Shown here piece after piece: positions 54,976 through 64,000 of a DNA stretch of 64,000 nt. The notes below the pieces were generated by a model. The model was not told the DNA's origin and did not search any database. It worked only from the letters and a program-made list of their open reading frames with translations. The position numbers and the translations under genes were made by a program. Within the stretch, counting starts at the first letter, position 1. Each line of letters starts with the position of its first letter. The DNA is from Pyxicephalus adspersus (Eukaryota > Chordata > Amphibia > Anura > Pyxicephalidae), in contig NC_092866.1 in NCBI RefSeq assembly GCF_032062135.1, positions 29,463,267-29,527,266 on the forward strand, given 5' to 3'.

Positions 54976-55990
54976 TAGTCAGTGGTGCAGATATCCACCC
55001 TCTGGGAGGCCCATAAAGCAGTCATTCGGGGCCATTGCATATCAGAATCTACAGAACTTAAGAAAGACAAACTCCTCCAGCACACACAACTCATGCACTC
55101 CTTCAAAATATGGGGAAGCCCCTGTACTCCTACAGTACAGCTACAATGTCAGACATCCTCTTAGACATCCCTTAGACATAAAATACTACGACAAAGGAAA
55201 CAAATCAGATATTTTTTTGGGCCCCACAGGTCTAGTAACAATCTGCCAAAATGACCTTGATGGTACTATGCAATCATACAGGCAATCCATCCAGGCGATG
55301 AAATATTAGTAACCATAACCAACCTACGCCTACATAAGGACCTGGGACCAGATAGCTTCTCCTACAATTATTATTTAAACCGTTGCCACCACACTAGTAC
55401 CCCATATGACAAACCTCTTCAACAGTTTCTGTGAAGGGTCCCAGGTTCCCAATTCCATGCTCTATTCATACATTACGGTTTTTCAAAAACAGGCAAAGAT
55501 TCACAACACCTGGCCAGCTACCGTCCAATAGCTCTGCTTAACACTGATTTAAAAATCTTCACCAGAATCTTAGCTACACAATTAGGTACATATCTGTCTA
55601 CAATATTAGCCAAAGATCACGTCGGATTTATCTATGGCACGCCAAGCGGACAACAATACCAGACACATTATGGACATCATTGACACACTCAATTAATTAG
55701 ACAACGTCGTAGAACTGCTAAGTCTAGAAAAAGCCTGAGACAGACTGAGTTGCGTTTTTATTGCTTCAGACGTTACAGTGGGTGGGGATCAAGGATCCTT
55801 TCCTAAATGCAATAACAGCTTTGTATACTGCCCTAACTCTAGAAGTTAAGCTATCTCATTTTAACTTCCAGTGTTTCATCATCCAGAATGATTGACCGCT
55901 CTCTCTGCTACTATTCGCTCTATGCATAGGACCAATTGCAGGTACCATCTGTAGACATCCTGACATAACAGGAGTACCTATTTAAACCAA
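54976..55990 (+). pseudogene. L1-like ORF2 relic, reverse transcriptase part
   Basis: The frame 54982-55164 has LWEAHKAVIRGHCI, the segment between endonuclease and RT in L1. Later frames read a PDSFSYNYY-like block (55350), SKTGKDSQHLASYRPIALLNTDLKIF-type sequence (55484-55560; RT block), ILAKDHVGFI (55608) and words of the LALCIGP type (55918). It continues the element of 53880-54290 in the same orientation. Stops and shifts are many. Confidence 0.72.
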
Positions 55991-55998
55991 GCATTTTA

Positions 55999-56390
55999 TA
56001 TATATATTTCATTCTAAAACCACTTGCTATCTAATTAAAAAGCTTTAAACATTTCTGTATTTTTCTCCACAAAATACAGATATTTAATTAGGATACCTCT
56101 TGCAATTCATCACAAAAACCAAAAAAAATTCAGTATTTATCTATAAAAAATACAGATATTTCATTCTGATCCTACTTGCTATCTATCAAAAAAGCCAAAA
56201 AACATTCTGTATTTCTCTCCAAAAAATACAGACATTTAATTATGATACCTCTTGCAATCTATCACAAAAACCCAATAAATGTTTTTATTTATCTATAAAA
56301 AATACAGATATTTCATTCTAATCCCACTTGCTATGTATCAAAAGCGCCAGAGAAATTTCTTTATTTCTCTCCAAAAAAACTTCAGTGGTG
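55999..56390. repeat. 76-bp tandem satellite with alternating subtypes
   Basis: TACAGA words recur at 56075, 56151, 56227 and 56303, exactly 76 bp apart, with a worn unit before and a partial one after. Two unit types alternate: one has TTTCATTCT and ACTTGCTATCTATCA, the other TTTAATTA and CTCTTGCAATCTATCACA. The true repeat is therefore a 152-bp dimer. Confidence 0.85.
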
Positions 56391-57010
56391 ACAGTTGTAA
56401 TATGCAGCACAGTATACAAACTATATACTACAGTATACACTGCGTCTATGTGACTGTCTCTCAGTACAAGTGTGATACTGTGCACGCAGTCAGGGAGGGT
56501 ACCCTGCCTCTGGGTGCGTGTATGTAACACACTGACTATCTATCTATGTATCTATCTAACAGTGACACACTCTACCTATCTGAGTACAGTAGCTTTCAGG
56601 ACTGCACCAATACAGTACAATCCAACAATCTATCTGACTAATAGTGTGAGTGTGACACAGTCTAAGTAAAGCACTTTTTTTTACTTTACCAAAGCAAGCC
56701 AAGCAGCACAGAAATGTTGTGATGCTAGCAAATCTCTGTAATAAATGGCAAATGCAGGCACGCCCTGGCCTTATATAGGCCAATGGCTGCCTGTGTGGCA
56801 TGCAGTGACAGACAGCCCACAACAAACATGGAGGAGAGCATCACTGCTGTTATTGGAGGGCCCTAGGCATTATGGGGGAGGTCCCTAGGCATTGTGGAAG
56901 GGCTGAAATTCGGGGTGTCGAATCCAACAAAATTCGGGTCAGGTCGACCCAAATTTGAACGGCCATATTCGGTTCGAACATTAGGAAGACCCGAATTACA
57001 ACAAAAACAC
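56391..57010. mobile_element. Unclassified dispersed repeat with GACCCGAATT ends
   Basis: The right side has AATTCGGGTC at 56931-56940 and its exact inverse GACCCGAATT at 56988-56997, with GTCGACC and TTCGAA palindromes between. Duplicated CCCTAGGCATT words lie at 56861 and 56883. CCTTATATAGGCC at 56768 could be a TATA-type promoter. I cannot assign a class. Confidence 0.4.
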
Positions 57011-57450
57011 TAGTAGTAGGCACAGGAGAATTTGGCAGGGTTGCTAAGGTAAATATGTTGGTAAAAAAAAAACAGAAAGAGTCTGAGATATCTTATAAGA
57101 TGATTGGTTCTAGAGCCAGCATTATTGGGGAACCATTGTTCATTAGTTCATTCGTTTAGTCTCCAAGATGGAGATCACAGGAGGGAGTGTTCCAATTTAG
57201 AGAGAGGTTTGGTCAAAAAAAGCCTATTCTTGAGAAGGACTTGTGGAAATATATAAATATAATATTATATTGTTAGGTGTTGTACATTTCAAATGTCCAC
57301 CACTTGATGTAAGTGCACCAGAGTTTTGAGTTTTTTCAGAGTAGAGTGGAGTCCCTTCCAAAGATAATTGTGCGCGATCCTATCTCCTTCATCACGTCCA
57401 ACAGTTGTCTCACTGATTTCATATTAACTAAAAAATCAAAAAAATAACCA
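57011..57450. other. Unannotated stretch
   Basis: No gene or repeat recognised. AT-rich DNA with a run of A at 57063-57073. Confidence 0.4.
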
Positions 57451-57454
57451 TAGC

Positions 57455-57530
57455 AGTACAAGGGAACATCCAATTTATATCTGGGATATGTTTATTTCTC
57501 TAGTGGTTGAACTTATGGAGTTTCTTGGAT
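57455..57530 (+). mobile_element. CR1 LINE 3' UTR fragment
   Basis: CAAGGGAACATCCAATTTAT (57460-57479) joins directly to ATCTGGGATATGTTTATTTC and a TAGTGGTTGAACTTATGGA stretch, parts of the CR1 3' UTR seen at 51215-51375. The middle of the UTR is deleted. Confidence 0.6.
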
Positions 57531-57884
57531 AAAGACTACCTGGCATTGAAGACGGTTAAGTAATATGAAGTGTTTGGAGGGGGTATTGAGACCCTTTGCA
57601 TCAGTTAAAACCAGTTTTACAGACAAATTGTAGAGCAGATTTTAAACACAATGACATGGCAGTTCACGAGGAGGGAAGAAGTCGGAGAAGGATAGGAGGG
57701 ACAAGGATGAAGACCTATGGTAAAAAAAACAAATTGGTATTAAAAAAAATATGGAAAGGACTTAAGAAAAAGGCAACTCAAGATAACCACCAGTTGGTGG
57801 GTCGTCAAAATACAAACTAAAAAATTCCCAAACTAAAAAATTCCCAGTATGGCAAGGCTAAAACAGCCCTAAAGCCCTAAAATT
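57531..57884. other. Unannotated stretch
   Basis: A 74-codon frame at 57596-57820 is Lys- and Arg-rich with no known domain. Nothing else can be called. Confidence 0.35.
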
Positions 57885-58015
57885 ATTAATAAAAAGTGTT
57901 TATATAGCGCCAACATATTACAACAGCCCTGTACATAAGGTAGAGGTTGCAGATACAGACAGTGACACAGGAAGAAGAAAGGAACCTGTCCAGAAGAGCT
58001 GACAAACCCTTAATG
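57885..58015 (-). mobile_element. SINE/LINE 3' tail, inverted
   Basis: TTTATATAGCGCCAACATAT (57899-57918), CCTGTACATAAGG and GACAGTGACACAGGAAGAAG (57957-57977) match 39038-39125. Read on the minus strand, the end is the same as that of the SINE at 12430, so these elements share a 3' tail. Confidence 0.6.
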
Positions 58016-58019
58016 TTAA

Positions 58020-59240
58020 CGGTAAATCAATCAAGTAGAAGAAGTGATACCTAAGGTGGTGGAGCTATGGTTAGCCTGAGGTAGGAAACAAATTTTATCT
58101 AGGAATATGTGTGAGATCCCTGGCCCAGGAAACACTTGTGCCAATGATGCTTCAAACCTAGAACAGTTGAAACACATTTGTACATTTGGCATGTTATAGC
58201 AATCTACTGACATATACAATACAGGATCCAGTGGAGCATTGAAAAAAGTAGAGAAATGTCCCCTGTAATACCTAGGATATATAGAAAATTATTCGGACAG
58301 TATTCTAACAATACAGATCCTTATCCATGTTTTACAACAAGCTGGACTCCTAATGCTGTGAAAAGCCAAGAGGAGATTCACAAAAACATGAGCAATTATC
58401 TGTCATAAGTAATTATTGATATATGATAGCCAGACACATGATAGAGGTACTCATCTTAAAGAACAAACTATAACATATGCAGTGGCCAACTGTGTTATAA
58501 CCTGAAATAACTGGTGTACAGCCTTTAAGAAGTAGCCTACCTACTCTGTGGACACGATCGAGATCATAGAATGGAATGTGGAAGATCCAGAAATTGGTTT
58601 AAAACAGCCATCAAGGTATTCCTCATATTAGGGCCTGTGTTTGCCTCTGAATTCCCACAAATCCTAATGCTATTCTGACAGCTGCAAATTTCAAGGTAGC
58701 CAGTATGCAGGTATAAAGATGCCAATTGTGTATTAGTTTGTGAGTGGGACTGCCACAGATTAGTGATCCTATCTCTCAGTTGCGAGGAAGAGATTTCCAA
58801 TGCAGAAACTTTGTGGTCCACTGAAGTGATGTGTTTCTGCAAGGGTTGTGGTTCCTTTCTGAGGGACACCTTAATACAAGTAGCTAGGGTGTGTAGATCA
58901 CTTTTAGTGGGTAGAAAGGTGCGTAATTCCCTTAGTTCTGGCAGAATCCCTGCAAGGGTGTTTTGTCAAGAGCTGGTTAGGAGTCTAGCTGTGTGAGGGT
59001 AGGAGAAGGTATAAGAGAGGAGCCAGGACTTGCAGGCTGTGCTGAAGGAGCTGCCTTTTTTGCTTGAAGAAGCACTGTGCCCTCCTCTAGTGTCCCCTGT
59101 GAAGCAGTGTGTGGGCACCAGCTTTGATGTCCCTGGGCTGCGCATCTCTGCCAGGAAGAAAGGGAACAGACCAGTCTACGGGTGAGTCTGCGCTGATCCA
59201 GTGTTTTTTCTGAATCATCTCCTAGCTTCATACCTGACCG
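58020..59240 (-). pseudogene. L1-like ORF1 relic
   Basis: On the minus strand 58869-58564 encodes KHITSVDHKVSALEISSSQL, LRDRITNLWQSHSQTNTQLA and NSIRICGNSEANTGPNM, the coiled coil and start of the RNA-recognition domain of an L1/Tx1 ORF1p. A DRVHRVGRLL-like block (about 58555-58525) follows. Frames at 59231-58977 may be 5' UTR or N-terminus. ORF2 is absent; SINE tail sequence lies beyond the 3' side. Confidence 0.75.
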
Positions 59241-60154
59241 TTCCTCCTCTGAACCTTCTTCTGCCCTTTTGCTTCCTTGTCCTCCTTATGTATGCTATAC
59301 CTCCTGCTGCAATGGATGCCCCCAAAAAAATCCCACTGACCACTCCAGCAAACTAGTTACTTATTTGACATTGCATGTTTCTTTGGTCAAATAGTACTAC
59401 CTCCTAGTGTTTTTTTGTTTTCGCAGTTTAGGTCCCCTTTAGTAGGTTTTAACATGCGGCACACTTCCCTAATAACCTGGCATAGCCCTGGGTCAAAGAA
59501 ACCCTAGTTCCCTGTCTTTGCACTGGTACATCAAATAGTTAGTTACCACTTTCTTTTGCTCATACAGGTGGTCCAGCATATGTAGTGTTATATTCCAGCA
59601 GGTGGGCAGGTCACAGATCACTTTATGGAATTTGAAACCATTCTGTCTCTTCAAGGCCACAAGTGCAGTTCTGCAGTCAGTTCAGATCCTTCTGGCCATA
59701 GCTAAAACATTTTGTAAGGCAGGGCAGCACAAAGAAGGGAATATGAATGAATTTGCCCAGGTGCAGGGCAGCTTCAAATTTAGTTCCACTGTCAGCAACC
59801 GGGTTGCCAATTTAGAGGCAGTAGAAGTAAGGCTGGTGCAATATTTATTTTCACATTGGGCAAATACAGCAGTGTTACTTTGATTACACAGACTGACTAG
59901 GTGAATGATTGCATGGCAGCACCTGAGCATATATAAATATAGTGTACTGAGTAACGGAACAGTTCTGTCCTGTTGGTGTCAGTGAAGAGTGGTAAAGAGG
60001 AGAGAGAAGATGAATTAGAATGGATACTGGATAGATTCTATTGATTACCACTCATGGTAGGAGACCGCAGCTTAAAACATTGCGTAAATTATAGCATAAA
60101 AATGTCATTTGTGCTGTTTGGTAAATAGGAATGTCTTTATATGGCATTAAAACT
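59241..60154. other. Unannotated stretch
   Basis: Short frames occur on both strands (for example 59602-59883), but none has a domain I know. Composition is ordinary. No transposon ends were found. Confidence 0.4.
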
Positions 60155-60340
60155 TAGAACAGTGATTTTCAACCACTGTGCCATGGCATAGTAGTGTGCC
60201 GTAAGATATCTTTAGGTGTACTGTGGGAAATTATCCAATTACCATTGTTGAGTGTCCGTGCTGTAGTAACTGGGAGAGTAATGTAATACTCTTCCACATC
60301 AGTGGGTGGCAGTAGAAAGCCTAATCGCTTTGTTTATTCT
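60155..60340. mobile_element. hAT-like terminal fragment
   Basis: CAGTGATTTTCAACCACTGT (60163-60182) with CCATGGCATAGTAGTGTGCC and GGTGTACTGTGGGAAA is the left end of a common vertebrate hAT family. The right inverted repeat was not found, so only one end remains. Confidence 0.6.
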
Positions 60341-60680
60341 TAGAGGCAAGAGAATTAGCTACAGAGTGTCATTTTGTAACATTTTAAAACTTGGAAGACG
60401 ATCAGGCCAGATAAAGAGCAATTTATTCAATTTATCAAAAGATGGGTTACAAAATTTAAAAAATGTGAATCTACAGAATTTATTTTGATAAATCTCTACA
60501 ATTATAAATCTTTATAAATATAAAAATATCACAAGATAGGAGAGGTAGTGTATATTTTCAGGCCTACTAAATCAACCTTCAGTAATAGCAAAAAAATGAC
60601 TTTGTATTTTAGCTCATTCTGAATACTTTTTTTCTTCCACATGAACGTGATCTATATTTAATATATAAAGGTTTAGAGGT

Positions 60681-61018
60681 TTAACCCCCTTAGCAGTAAT
60701 CCCGAGTGTGACTCAGGGTGGATTGTACTTGCAAAAAGCAGTAATCCCGAGACACACTCACGGTCGCTTTAAACTAAAACAAAAACACTTACCTTCTTCT
60801 GTCGCTGTCCCCTGGCATCCCGCTGGTCCTTGCAGGTTCTGGGGACACATCCTGCTCCTCCGATCTCCAGCCTAAGTGTGGATTTGATCTGCCGGGTTTC
60901 CCAGTGACGTCGGTACAGCGTCTGTGCAGCCGGGACTTAACGGTGGGAAATTCAAAAATTTTGGATTGGATTCAACACAAATAAGCTGTATTGAGTCCAA
61001 TACAAAGAAATATTCATA

Positions 61019-61066
<48 letters not shown>

Positions 61067-61268
61067 TGTACACTTACATTAGGTTTTAAAAAAAAAATTT
61101 CTTACAGATTTTTGTGTTTTTTTATTTAAAGTTTATTATTGAATTTAATAAATATTGGAGAGTTATGCCTAAAAATTACAGCTCACAAAGTAAAATAAAT
61201 TTCCATGCAAAAAAATGGAACACTTTTTGCATGGAAATTTGCACAGAATTAGAGTGCTAGGGGGTTAA
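60681..61268. mobile_element. TTAA MITE with CCCGAGT palindromes, copy 3
   Basis: TTAA flanks at 60681-60684 and 61265-61268. Ends: TTAACCCCCTTAGCAGTAA and, inverted, TTAACCCCCTAGCACTC. Hairpin words CCCGAGTGTGACTCAGGG (60702) and a worn second one (CCCGAGACACACTCACGG, 60745) lie near the left end as in copy 1. GAGTCCAATACAAAGAAATA (60994) matches copy 2. An (AT)n run at 61021-61063 lies inside. Confidence 0.82.
61021..61063. repeat. Microsatellite (AT)n inside MITE copy 3
   Basis: About 21 AT units sit at a position matching the AT-rich centre of the other family members, so the run probably grew from sequence of the MITE itself. Confidence 0.9.
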
Positions 61269-62689
61269 ATGAATAGAATAGTTACCATAGAAACAGCTGC
61301 TGGAAGTACATAAGCTATACAAAATGCAAACTTTTTTTGCTCTAAAAATAGTGATTTGATAAACTCAACAATAGGTAACTCAGAGTAACTCAGTCAGCCC
61401 CTGTCATGTTTTCAAATAAATATTAGTAAAAGACATGAAATAAATTAACGCTTAAGAAAATGTTGATTGTAAAAAATAAAAATGCTGTATTCAGCTGTTG
61501 TGGCTGAAACAAAAAAGCGATACAAAAGATCTACAGCCTTTTTATATTAAGTATTTCAGTCCCAGCTATTATTTTAAAATGGCTTTAGAAAGAATATATA
61601 TTTTTAAAGTGTGCATCAATGACAAGACAAAAAAATTTTTTTGCTCTGTGGCTCAATAGTATTTCAGTAGAGGACTGGGCATGTCTTGAGTGTTGCGCTA
61701 AATGGTTGCAGCTTAGAGGCTCTCCTGCTCTGACAAACACAATGGTTGCTTTTTTAGCTGCTGAGACAGCAACAGATGCCGTCGGGATGAACCCAAAGGC
61801 TGCAACCCCTCTTCAGCCTCGACATCCTGCAGCAGAGGGTACAGTCCAGACGCCTGGCTGCTTTACCCAGGATGTGGTGTGTCTGGCAAATAGCAAAGTC
61901 TAATAAAATTGATCAAGCGCCTGGCCCTCAGTTCAGACCCAAACATGTGATGTTCAGGAAAAGTGCACATCCTTCTTTGTGGGATGACATCATGCGCACT
62001 GCCACAACATGCCATTCACGGATTTTGATGATGGGGAAATCTCAGATGAAATTCTCTTGTTAATGTAAAAGCATGAACATTCTTTTCAGATTCCCAAGAA
62101 GTTTCCTCAGAACCAGCAGAAACTGGAGTTGAGATAGGTAAGTTGGTGTTGATTTTGGAATATTTATCCGCATAAATCTGGACATTATATCCCCTATCAA
62201 TGCATATGGATATTCAATAAAAGAAGGTTCATGCACAGATGATAGCTAGTCACTCAAACAGTTTAATTAGGAAAACAAGGTGAAACACAGTACACAGCAA
62301 TATTGTTTGATATCTAAACATAGCAACTTCAATCAATGATATATACAGCACATGGACATAAGGTTATTAGTAGTAGACCCCTGTAATAATCTAATAATGT
62401 TTGGTACACAAATCAGTAATTACAAAATGGCAAAGTAATGCAGTAATACTATAGACACCCATAAGACTACAATCAGGCTACCTGCTAAGAGGTTAATGGG
62501 TACCTCAGGAGCCTACTTCCTTCAGAAGAGGTCTCCATACCAGCTTACCTAAGGGGACCCTCAGGAGACAAGGAGAGCCAGCAAGCAAGATACCTAAAAA
62601 ATATACACACACATCTATTTCTATCCACATATATCTACAAATATCTATAAACAATCTTGAGGTGCAACAGTTGGGAATGAACACTGGAT
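61269..62689. other. Unannotated stretch
   Basis: An open frame at 61619-61903 and one at 61872-62063 have no domain I can name, though their base composition is closer to coding than that of their surroundings. They could be a fragment of an unknown retrocopy. The DNA at 62200-62690 may belong to the far end of the gypsy element that follows. Confidence 0.35.
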
Positions 62690-64000
62690 GAAAACCTGTG
62701 TTTAAATAGAATAGAATATGAGATTGTTATATGCAAATTCTGCAGTTGCAAGATAGTCCACCCAATCATCTTGAAAATAAGTTAAAATAAAATAAGCACT
62801 GTAGGTGCTGCTGTGGAATTTGGTTGGTCCTTTCAGTCTGTTCATTAGATTAAGATTGGAAAGCAGAAAACAAATTAATTGTGACTCCTAGAGATGTGCA
62901 AAATCGCTTTTAAATTGTTGAGGTAAACTGCAAGTTTTGGGGTAAACCATGCAATCTAAATAATTTTTGAACGATACACTTGGAGGTTTGAATAGCAGTT
63001 GGTATTCCCCTCGTTGGGATGAAGTGAGCCATCCTAGTAAGCAGGTCAACAATGACTAAAATTGTGGTCATCTCCATAGAGGGAGGTAGGTCAACAACAA
63101 AATAAATGGAGATTGAGCCCCAAGGCCATGAGGGAACTGGGATTGGTTGAAGTAATCCAAGCTTTAAGGGTATATTATGTGCACATATTTGGCTTGAAGA
63201 AACATTTTTCTTGACATCTCTTTTATAATTGGGCCACCAAAAGGAATGTGATAACGGTACTTGTGTTTTTGTAGTTTCAAAATGCCCATCTAGTTTAGAA
63301 TCATGAACAAGCCTAAGAGCTTCCAATTGAGCTGTCTCTGGTACATAGAAATGATAGAGTTGAGTCCAAAGTCTATTTTTAAGGGTGAGATTGGCATCTT
63401 TAGGAGGATAATTGGGAAGTGGGTCATCATTATAACCCATTTTGAGCAAAGGTCTATTTTGTTGGCAAAGCATATGAAATAGTTTTTATGATCTGTAATA
63501 ACAGTAACAGGATAATGAGCCTCTTCCAGGAGATGTCTCTATTCAGTAAAAGCTTCCTTGATTGCCAGGAATTCCTTATTTCCAATGTCATAATTAATAT
63601 CTGCAGAAGATGTTGAATGAGAAAAGTATGCACATAGGTGGAGCTGCATTTTATCCCCCTACTAGCATCTGAAGCATCCACTTTTACGATGAAAGGGAGT
63701 TCAGGATTGGGATGAAACAATATTGAGGTAGAAGTGAACAGAGTTTTTAATTTGCTAAATGCAGCCTGTGCCTTAGGAGGCCATGAAAAGGGCCACCCTT
63801 CTTTGTAGGTTGAGTAATTGAGGCTATCATTTTGCAGAAAACCCTTATGAATGTTCTGTAAAATTTGGAAAATTTGTTTAATTTCCTTAACATTTCTTGG
63901 AGCAGGCCACTTCACAACTGCTTTGACCTTATCAGGGTCCATGCTCAACCTCTCTGGGGAAATTATGTAACCCAAGAACTGTATTTGTGTTTTCTTTTTT
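62690..64000 (-). pseudogene. Ty3/gypsy pol relic (RT end, RNase H, integrase), cut by the window edge
   Basis: On the minus strand 63975-63454 has MGYIISPERLSMDPDKVKAV and WPAPRNVKEI, the end of RT, then RNase H ([14 protein letters not shown], 63690). After a frame change, 63473-62910 has the integrase: the HHCC zinc domain (HDSKLDGHF and SSQICAHN), then the core with FVVDLPPS (first catalytic Asp) and LLTRMAHFIP. At the lower edge LQFTSTI-KRFC, SNEQTER-like and DDW-like words (to about 62690) continue the core with frame breaks. The integrase copies the element into DNA. Stops and frameshifts, including loss of the second Asp region, make it inactive. The rest of pol and gag lie beyond position 64000. 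Confidence 0.85.

Noticed and set aside
57596..57820. Lys/Arg-rich frame possibly from a nucleic-acid-binding protein
   Set aside because: Composition alone, in A-rich DNA, does not support a gene.
1..64000. CRISPR arrays, bacterial operons, rRNA or tRNA genes
   Set aside because: No spaced identical repeats, no ribosome-binding-site gene layout and no rRNA were seen; the only tRNA-like sequence is the worn head of the SINE at 12430.

Overview
The window looks like nuclear DNA from a frog (an anuran amphibian, probably ranoid; the species cannot be told). It is AT-rich, nearly free of long open frames and packed with decayed transposons typical of amphibians: CR1 LINEs with an esterase-type ORF1, L1/Tx1-like LINEs, Ty3/gypsy fragments, a retroviral pol relic, several TTAA-flanked miniature elements, hAT and Tc1/mariner relics, and a tRNA-derived SINE. 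Bacterial-type features are absent. There is one assembly gap (54364-54886).

The only host gene I can support is one exon on the minus strand at 27411-27514. It has a start codon in a good context and a splice donor, and it encodes the N-terminus of the EHBP1/EHBP1L1 family. If this is right, positions 1-27410 are probably intron 1 of that gene, and 27515-about 28060 holds its 5' UTR and promoter.

Layout: 1-2180 a tandemly duplicated gypsy gag plus LTR-like unit; 2180-5000 an L1-like LINE on the minus strand; 5300-7375 a gag fragment, then a chimeric retrocopy joining topoisomerase I, an acidic unknown segment and CTCF; 7375-8560 an element tail with a hammerhead-like motif; 8983-11203 the first copy of an unusual long-TIR DNA transposon; 11204-17730 a SINE and several MITEs; 17735-18030 LTR-like DNA; 18310-20470 retroviral pol relic; 21020-24890 a cluster of MITEs; 27411-28060 the host exon and its 5' region; 28548-33310 a MITE, CR1 copy 1, a minisatellite and a CR1 tail; 35985-36520 a Tc1 relic; 36686-39025 the second, better copy of the long-TIR transposon; 39441-41500 an L1 ORF1 split by LTR-like DNA; 42276-51420 CR1 copy 2, split by an unknown insert and by an L1-like LINE with a 16-bp target duplication; 52441-53170 two nested MITEs; 53880-55990 an L1 ORF2 relic holding the gap; 55999-56390 a 76-bp satellite; 57885-61268 SINE tail, L1 ORF1 and MITEs; 62690-64000 a gypsy pol running off the right edge.

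The most interesting items are the two-copy long-TIR transposon with a DDE-like conserved ORF from a family I know only as anonymous repeated proteins, the TOP1-CTCF chimera, the hammerhead-like motif, and the LINE-in-LINE insertion whose empty site survives in a paralogous copy in the same window. No coordinated system of genes is present; apart from the host exon, the parts are independent mobile elements, mostly broken.
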